From assembly GCA_903813345.2 (NCBI GenBank), contig CAIIXF020000009.1, positions 13,900,347 to 13,964,346 of the forward strand: a stretch of DNA of 64,000 bases, written 5' to 3'. Under the pieces are notes generated by a model, which did not search any database, was not told where the DNA came from, and saw only the letters and a program-made list of their open reading frames with translations. The position numbers were made by a program, and so were the translations under genes. The stretch's first letter is position 1, and the number at the start of each line of letters is the position of its first letter. This document shows, in pieces, positions 56,701 to 64,000 of this stretch. Source of the DNA: Owenia fusiformis. Lineage: Eukaryota > Annelida > Polychaeta > Sabellida > Oweniidae.

Positions 56701-59700
56701 TAAGTCAGACATATTTCCTTTTAATTATATTATGAGAAGTTTCTTAAATATGGATAACAGGCCATTCGAATAAAAATAAATCAATGATATAAAGCATTTC
56801 GATGATCTTATTCCATGACTTACTTTAGAATCATCTTTTTTGGCCTCTTTTTCTTCCTTCTCCTTCTTTTCTTTCTCTCTCTTTTTCTCTTCCTCTTCTT
56901 CCTTCCTCCTGTCTGGGGCAACCATCAATCCCTTGTAGATGGTGAAGCCAAAGTCCCTCATCAGCATCTCATTGAATAGCTCGGCGAATAGGGACACCTG
57001 CACAGTTAATGAATACATGTACTTAACAAATGATTCAGTTCACTGCTTTTCCATTTATAGCAGAACCAGGTTATATATCATAGCATTGCACATATAGTTT
57101 ATTAAATCAACTACCTCAGAAATGAAAAGAACAAGGATCCAAAATCAATGAACAAATTGTGAATGTGAGTTTTATTTTATCCTTCTCCACCAGAAAAAAA
57201 GAGATCCATTTAAGGGCAAAATCAATATGTAGAGGGCTTAAGTACCTCAAAGGAATGTTCCTTGTTATCTTCTGGCCTGTAGTCTAAGAGCACGCTGAGA
57301 GACATAGTTGTACAATCAAACTTGCCACTCTTGGCTGTGGTGGAGGGATGCACAATGATGGCTGGGTTCTCAGGTAGTGTGTAGCGGCGTTCCCTGGCTG
57401 CCTTCTCTCGGTCTTCACGGCGCTTCTTCTCTTCATCCTACATTTATACAGACATAAATTACAGTAGTTCCAAATGTTTGAGAAAAATCATGCTGTACAA
57501 TGCAATAGAGTTGGAAAGGTAGAGATCTGTTGTGATGTGCATATAGAAAGATGACTGAATGTGTCTGATGAGGCTAGAGAATTCACTTACCTCTTTCTTC
57601 TTTCTCTCTTCATCTCTCTCATCCACCTCCATCTTCTCTGGCTCCTTCTCTTCCTCTGGTTCCTGCAAAACACCAATAAGTACAATCAACACTATTAAAG
57701 CAACAACATGGCAAATCATCATTCATTGTTCAACTCCACCAAAGTCATCTTGGCGCTAAGTCAACTCAACACTATATTCAATAATAAAATAACATTGTTT
57801 TTATCAAATATAAACAATTTATTTTTGAGTTGCAGAATGATTATTCTAAATGGCACAACATTATTGTTTCAGTGCAATAAATGACAATGCCATACCCCTT
57901 CTTCTTCCTTCTTTTCTTTCTCTTCAGTTTCCTTCTCAGACTCACACTTGGTTGCCTTTAGGAGGCGGGCTATCAGCTGGGACTTGAGGCCTTTAGAGCT
58001 GAGGGTGCGTGCCTCTAGTTCATGTCTCAGTTCACTCACCTACAACACACACAGCCATGTAACCAGTGGCAGCATAATAAATTAAGTCATTTTAAAGTAG
58101 TTTTAGGAGCTTGATTTTTTGATATTTACAAGAGCTAACTTGTGGCCAGGGGATTTTTTCTCTTCTAGATACTAATAGTACTCTATAATAGTAGCTCCTC
58201 ACTATAAACAGAATAAAGCACCCATAACAAGGCATTAACAACATGCAATGCGAAATGTCACCACCTGCCACTTGATGCCAAACACCAACTGCCGAACACC
58301 ATCAACATAAAGTTGGAAAAATAACAATATTTAAACCACTTCTTGTGATGATGTAATACTAATATTGTATCATCTATAATACAATAGATATACAGATAAT
58401 TACCTTCATGGTTTTAGGATCTAACTCTGAAAAGTGAGAGGGCTCCTTGGGACCACCATCAGCTGCTGCCTCCTCTTCCTCATCCTAAAACATAAACAAT
58501 CTAATGCTTTATTTTTGTTCTTTATCCTAGGGGTCTTTCAATTTGCAAAGTTTACAGTTCGACTGAGTCTTTTTCTAGTTGGTCTTCAATCTTTGATTTA
58601 GACAATACATATTTTAAAGTAATGGTAAACAATGTATGGAACTGATCGTAACACTATCTCAAGGTAACGCCTACTCTTGTCTCAGACAGGTATATTTTCA
58701 TGTTTGAATTTTTCAATGTCAAACGTTTGCCCTATTTTTTTGTCGTCTTCACTGAAAGAAAAACACACATCAGCACCCATTTACTTGCAGCCCCACCTAC
58801 ATTTACCCACTGCAACTACAAACAGGAGATTCATACACGGCATTACGCCCTCTCATCTAGCTCTATTGTTGCCAAGCTCCGTGATGTAACAATATCCATT
58901 GAGTGTCCAGTGAACATTGCCATGACAACAAGCTCAATGACACCCAATAGTTCAAACTAAGGCAAAAAGAAAGCGTTGGTGAACATTATATAAATGTAGT
59001 ATATAGAGTGCCTGATGGTCTTCATTGGATTCTTCACTGAGTTTATCAGTCAGCTGTGACTTGTACTGGCTCTGGAGGCCTTCCCATTCCAGACGTGTAG
59101 GCTGGCAGCTCCAAACATCAGGCAAGAAAATGACTGTGGTCTCCACCCTGGCGGGCACCAGGCGTCCCTTGTGAGTCTCCTCTGGCCGGTGGTAGTGGAT
59201 CTCAGTAAATCTGTACCTAGACAAATGGGGAGAAATAATGATGTTTTAATATACAGAGAATACAAGCATGTACTGACATAGCGTAGAATAGCACATTGTA
59301 AAATCATTCATTTCAAATTATACAATGTATTATAGTGCAGCTTGTTCTTCATAATATTCTAATGGTACATAAAGAGAAAGTCATAGCGCATCTCTAGCTC
59401 AGAGAAGTTGTATAACTGTCAATGCTTACACACAATGATATTACTATGATACAAGATACAACCAAACCTGTAGGTACTTCAAGTACATAAGGGGAGGTTA
59501 GAAGCATGAGGCTATAATCTACAGGTGAATGGCAAGACTAAGTACAGGTGCTGCTATAAGGAAACTATAGAACACAGAGGAAATGTGAGTTAAAATTGAT
59601 GTAGAAAAATCTAAAGGTAGATCAAATTGCAATTTGTCCCAGTAACTATTCATGTAGCACCAGGGAATACGTCACAGAATCAAAAGCATGTATTTATAAA

Positions 59701-62700
59701 ATTGGGGTTTTCCCTCGATACTAAAAACAGCAGCATTTCTTCATAATTCTTCACAACATATTCATACATGTATTGCTAAGCAAAATTATCCAGTCCAATA
59801 ACGACGTAATGTACCATCTAAATCAACAAGGAATGAAAGTCCTTTCTAAAGCAATGGAAAATGGTGATACTACCAGTGACATTAAATATATGAGAAAAAA
59901 TATCCACCAATCATTAGTGCAGAAAGAAATCACACACTGGTATTTATACATCATGATAGTCCCAAAGCATGAATAACTGAAATTTCTGCCAAAAAACAAA
60001 ACCAGAGCAAATATTTATGTATGTCCCCTGGTTGATATTGACTCTACAATCATTTCTCCCACTTTTCTGTTTCCATGGAGGAGCAAAGACAGAAGTTTGT
60101 GGGTTTGGCAGTTCTATTTCTTGTAAGATTTTGACCATAAATAGCGAAAAAGTATAACATAACATCTGATTTTGTATTGTTTTACTCCCAAAATGACAAC
60201 TTGTGTCTATGACTATCATAATATTTCACACTCAACGACTTCATATTTGTATTATTGAATTGACCCAAGATTTCTCTTGCATAATTCTCGAATTTCACTT
60301 GCAGGATTCTTTTTTTTAACTTGCAGAAAACTGGGAGGATCTGATAGTTATAAATGTAGTACTAGTCAATATCATACAGAGCATCTGGTTGCAGTTGTCC
60401 TGGTGTTGTTGCTATTGTATTAGAACATGCATAGTGAGGACTGGGATAGCCATTGCATAAGGTTGCTATGGTAGCCACATACATACAACATATATAAATG
60501 TGTGCATGTTGCACATAGCAATGAATCAAGAGAGTGCTATTATGACATAATACAATCACCTCTTATGTAATGTTACTCTAAGTGTTGAATCTCTTAAGAA
60601 TACTCAAGTATAAAACTTCTTCAACTTATCTAACTTGACTCTAATTGAGATATGTTAGGTGATTGTAGGTACATACCATTGTGTGCAGACACTCAGGTCG
60701 AGCCCTGTAAGGGCCCTGGTAGTTCTGATTGCAGTCTTGATCAACACGCGAGGGTCTTCTCCTGGGTTGGGGCCATCTAAGGAGGGTGACCAGGGGCCTC
60801 CTATAGCCATTGGCTCACTCTTGCCTTTTAAACCAACAAGGAACTGGAGCAGCCGTGTGGGATGTTGGAAATTTTCTCGCATCTCTGACACATCATCAGC
60901 CAAGGCGCAAGATTTGTGATAGATGTCTTCCCTACTAGGGCTGGCCAGTAACATTACCTAAAAGAGTCAATGCCATTAATGTAGACCAGTCAATACACAT
61001 AAAGTTGGCAACAGAATATACACTACCCAATAAGACTAGGCCAAAAGCAGAGAAGGGGAAAAAGCATTGGTTAAAAATACAGGTACTAGAAATAATAGTG
61101 CCACTACAACAAACACTAGTATATCAAAAACAGTCAAAATTCTTTTGAACAAGAAGAAATGCAGAGAACCAACATCCAGTGGTAGAGCTATTGATTGTTT
61201 AAGTGAATGTTATATAATATTTACCTTGGCACTATATAGATGATCAGCATCTGGTGGTTCAAGTATGGCATCATTCTCTGTGAGAGCATCAACCTCCTTG
61301 TGGGCAACATGGAATGCACAGTGATTACCTACAACAACATCATACAAACATCCATCAAATAAATATCAATACATCCATGGATTTGTATCATCTATTTATG
61401 TATTTCAATTACAATCTAGCCTTATAATTTTTCATCATATCACGAATACTGCCCAAAAGACATTATGTTTAAGTTACTTTACAAGATGTTTGGGATTTTA
61501 TGAAATAAATTTAAGTTGTAGCTACCTATCTGTAAGGTTCTATGTGCTGGGAACGCATCAACCCAACTAAATGTAGCTTGGAAAAAGTCACTAGGAATAT
61601 AGAGGTTCTGGTATCTCTGCTTGAGGGTCATCACAACAGCTTCAGTCCTGAAAGACAATAACAACATCTCTTAATCCTGGCAACATTGTGTTGGTATCTT
61701 GAACTTTGATCATATTAGCCATTAAACAGAATACAAAAAGAAACAAAGCATTGTAATTATACCTTCATACTAAACAAGCAATGCATTATGTTGATAAATG
61801 AATGACTTACGTGTCGAGCAGAAGCTTTGGAATCTGCACCATGTATCTGGGTACAATTCTATTGGGCCTTCTCCTTGGAGGACTCCTACGTGCAGGTGAC
61901 CTTGACCTTGCACGCCTCTGTACTGGTGACCTTGACCTCTTCCTTGGTGACCTTCGCTCTCTCTCCTGACCACGTTCATTGCGATGATCCCTGTTTCCCC
62001 TTCCCTCTCTTGAATCTCGATCACTGAAACGATCCCTGCCACCTCGCTGGTTTGGTATAGATTGGTTTGAACTTGCACGTCCTATGGAAAAAACATTATG
62101 ACTGAGAACTTTAAGTGTGTGGAATGAGCTGAATGTGTGTAATTTAGCATTAACTGTAAACAGACATACGTGCTGAATAAAAGATTATTTAAATCATCCT
62201 ATTAGGCCCACCTTATAAATCTCAAAACAATTCATATATGAAGACCAAGATAGCATGACATTTAAATGTTCATTAATGATGCAGAGGAGTGTTAGATAGT
62301 TGAAGTCTTACCATGTCCCATGAGTGGCGGGGGAGGCTGGCTGAGGTTTGGCACAGCAGGGGTTATACTGGGGGTGATACCTATAACATACAAGTAGTTT
62401 TCAACGTACAAGCTAATAACCACATAGTTTAATCTAATACAGACACAATACCTGTCTTGGATATGCATCTTCACTTCCCATGACTGCAGGGTTAAAAGCA
62501 TGAGATATTTAGAGCAAACCACAGACAAGACAAACTAAACAAGATGGTTTACCTGGTGGAGCAACTTTGAGCATGGCCTGTTGTGCTGCTTGCTGTTGTT
62601 GTAGAGCGGATGGTCCTCCCATTGCCTGAAATACCAGATTACATATTATTAGAGTATGTTGATCAATGCAAGGTTAGCTACATAGCTTTCAAATCTCATT

Positions 62701-64000
62701 GAAATGTTGTTTCACATGTGATTTAAAGAGATATGCTTTTACTGGTTATATTAGATAACACATTCTAATTCTGTGCATATTCTTCAATTAAGGAAACTTT
62801 GATTTTATTTGATTCCACTTGCCAGGATTTTATCTTTTCTGAAAAGGTTGGGCTAAATCCTAGACACAATGTAAAAATATCTTAATAAAAAGTTAATTAA
62901 CTCTTTTTAAGATGACCATTTTAAAGTGATATGACAATCTGCACATGTCAAATGAGCTTTAAATTAATATAATTAGAATATTTTATGAATGAAAGCTTTT
63001 TTTCCATTGAGAATACTGGTCTATAGCCCGACACATACAATGCTGCCATTTATTTATCCATGTAATTAGCAACTGGTCAATTTTTGGATATTCCATTATG
63101 ATGCTATTGTCATAATTGGCAAAATAAGATGCTGTGGCTATGTGCAGTAACTGTGGTGAACAAAAACATGTCCCATCAAGTTCCTCACCTGATTGGGTAA
63201 GACTTGGATTCTGGTAGCATTCCACTTGAATGGCATATTAGCATTGTAACTGGCCTCAACTAGTACACGGTCCCCCACACGTGGAAGGGTTCCCTTGACA
63301 ACCCTACAATAAACAACAATAAATGCAAACTCAACTGTCTATTCTACCTTCTTATCTATGAAGCAATAATGGAAATAAAAATACTTTTCTTCTGTTTCAT
63401 TCTCCTTTCATTTAACTAACTGATATAATATGCACAAAATAAAGAAATTCGATTTCAGTTTATTATCTTATATAATTCAAATGAATCTAGATATACTTAC
63501 GAAGTTTGAAAGAATACATCTTCATCAACAAAGCCAAAGTTTTCATGAAGCTTTGTGACCTGTCCAGTGAAAACTCTCTGTTTGGGTGTGGGTTGTGCCC
63601 CTGTGGCTCTAGGTGCTGGGTAGGACACTGTGGCCACTTGGTTGGATGACAAACTTGTAGGTAAAGCAACACCAGGCTATAGGAAAACATATACACAAAA
63701 TCACTATAGAACTATAAAGTAGGAATTCTATTCCAAGATTCAACACCGGAAAACAAATGAGGCAAGTACAACGGTAGTACATATACCTATGAGGCAAATA
63801 TAGAAGTTGTATACTGTATATGTACCAAAGAGGCAAGTATAAAAGTAGTACATGTACCAAAGAGGTAGGCATATCAGTTGTATCTGTACCTATAAAATAA
63901 GTTTATTTGCAGGACATGAAGCAAGTATAATAGATATGTGTTCCTATGAGGAAAGTGTAATGGTAGTACCTGTACCTGTGGCAGGCCCATGCTGCCTGGG
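53789..64000 (-). CDS. CCAR1: Cell division cycle and apoptosis regulator 1 (5' end outside window)
   Basis: Minus-strand exons are >64000-63976, 63676-63501, 63303-63189, 62625-62553, 62380-62312, 62081-61811, 61647-61526, 61328-61225, 60957-60677, 59216-59012 (end uncertain), 58484-58404, 58039-57896, 57662-57591, 57437-57246, 56997-56824, 56683-56570, 56415-56149, 56015-55772, 55545-55315 and 54024-53789. Phases agree throughout, giving about 1064 residues of a roughly 1150-aa family. In order: an S1-like domain (QRVFTGQVTKLHENFGFVDE); an RS-rich stretch; RPNRIVPRYMVQIPK; the inactive-Nudix DBC1 region (NLYIPSDFF, AMAIGGPWSPSLDGPNPGED); WYRFTEIHYHRPEETHKGR; a SAP motif (LSSKGLKSQLIARL); IIVHPSTTAKSGKFDC and VLLDYRPEDNKEHSFE; charged Lys/Asp/Glu-rich exons; an EF-hand-like part (LLLAFVYFDQSHSGYL); and a C-terminal coiled coil. 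CCAR1 is a nuclear coactivator for nuclear receptors, p53 and beta-catenin signalling and associates with splicing factors. Confidence 0.95.
54030..55186. repeat. 59-bp minisatellite in the last CCAR1 intron, with an insertion
   Basis: Eight or more near-identical 59-bp units (54030-54526) follow AAAATACTATACTACATGTT, CTCCTGTTACCAGCTTGACG and TTTTCATTTGTTGTG. Variation is mainly CTGTTACC/CTATTACA. About 500 bp (54527-55020) interrupts the array; it is rich in GTTGACC and GGTCAACAG words in both orientations and looks like an inserted element. Three further units follow at 55022-55186. The array starts about 6-10 bp from the acceptor of the final exon (54024). Confidence 0.9.
59217..60676 (-). 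other. Longest uninterrupted CCAR1 intron seen here
   Basis: This 1.46-kb intron separates the exon ending in CTQW from the one beginning YRFTEIHYH. Nothing other than ordinary AT-rich intron sequence is seen. Open frames of 65-91 codons in it have no similarity. Confidence 0.7.

Overview
This is a gene-sparse, AT-rich, transposon-rich stretch of an animal genome. Every coding region is split by GT-AG introns and the products are animal proteins (POLR3H, FBXL16, CCAR1, an SLC16-type transporter, a JMJD8-like protein). An ARM-TIR-SAM protein and long repeat-filled introns suggest a bilaterian invertebrate, possibly marine or lophotrochozoan. That last placement is a guess: no species marker is visible.

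Layout. 1-2.9 kb: two minus-strand exons of a JMJD8-like JmjC gene. 3-7.5 kb: foldback/MITE-like repeats. 7.6-14.6 kb: a complete seven-exon POLR3H (RNA polymerase III subunit RPC8, 204 aa) on the plus strand. 18.4-37.8 kb: FBXL16 on the minus strand, three coding exons whose introns (10.5 and 7.4 kb) hold nested DNA transposons, satellites and an 850-bp palindrome. 41.0-44.8 kb: an eight-exon plus-strand gene for a 681-aa ARM / Pro-rich / TIR / SAM-like protein. 45.1-48.7 kb: a six-exon minus-strand SLC16-like transporter, convergent with the TIR gene. 53.8-64.0 kb: CCAR1 on the minus strand, at least 20 exons, with its 5' end outside the window. All exon joins were done by eye; reading frames close exactly in POLR3H (615 nt), FBXL16 (1515 nt), the TIR gene (2046 nt) and the transporter (1548 nt).

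The most unusual observation is in POLR3H. It carries two minisatellites, each a tandem amplification of one of its own exon-intron junctions. In intron 1 a 40-bp unit (about 30 copies) repeats the 3' splice site plus the first 30 coding bases of exon 2. In intron 5 a 35-bp unit (28 copies) repeats the last 26 coding bases of exon 5 plus its 5' splice site. The gene therefore has about 30 near-identical acceptors in a row and 28 near-identical donors in a row. Only the copy touching the exon body gives an open POLR3H frame in the cases read here. A third array (59-bp unit) starts about 10 bp from the acceptor of the last CCAR1 exon.

The genes do not form an operon or a shared pathway; they are ordinary neighbouring loci. 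The transposons are mostly non-autonomous. Several have clean terminal inverted repeats and target-site duplications, including a 4.2-kb Mutator-like element with two further elements nested inside it in opposite orientation.
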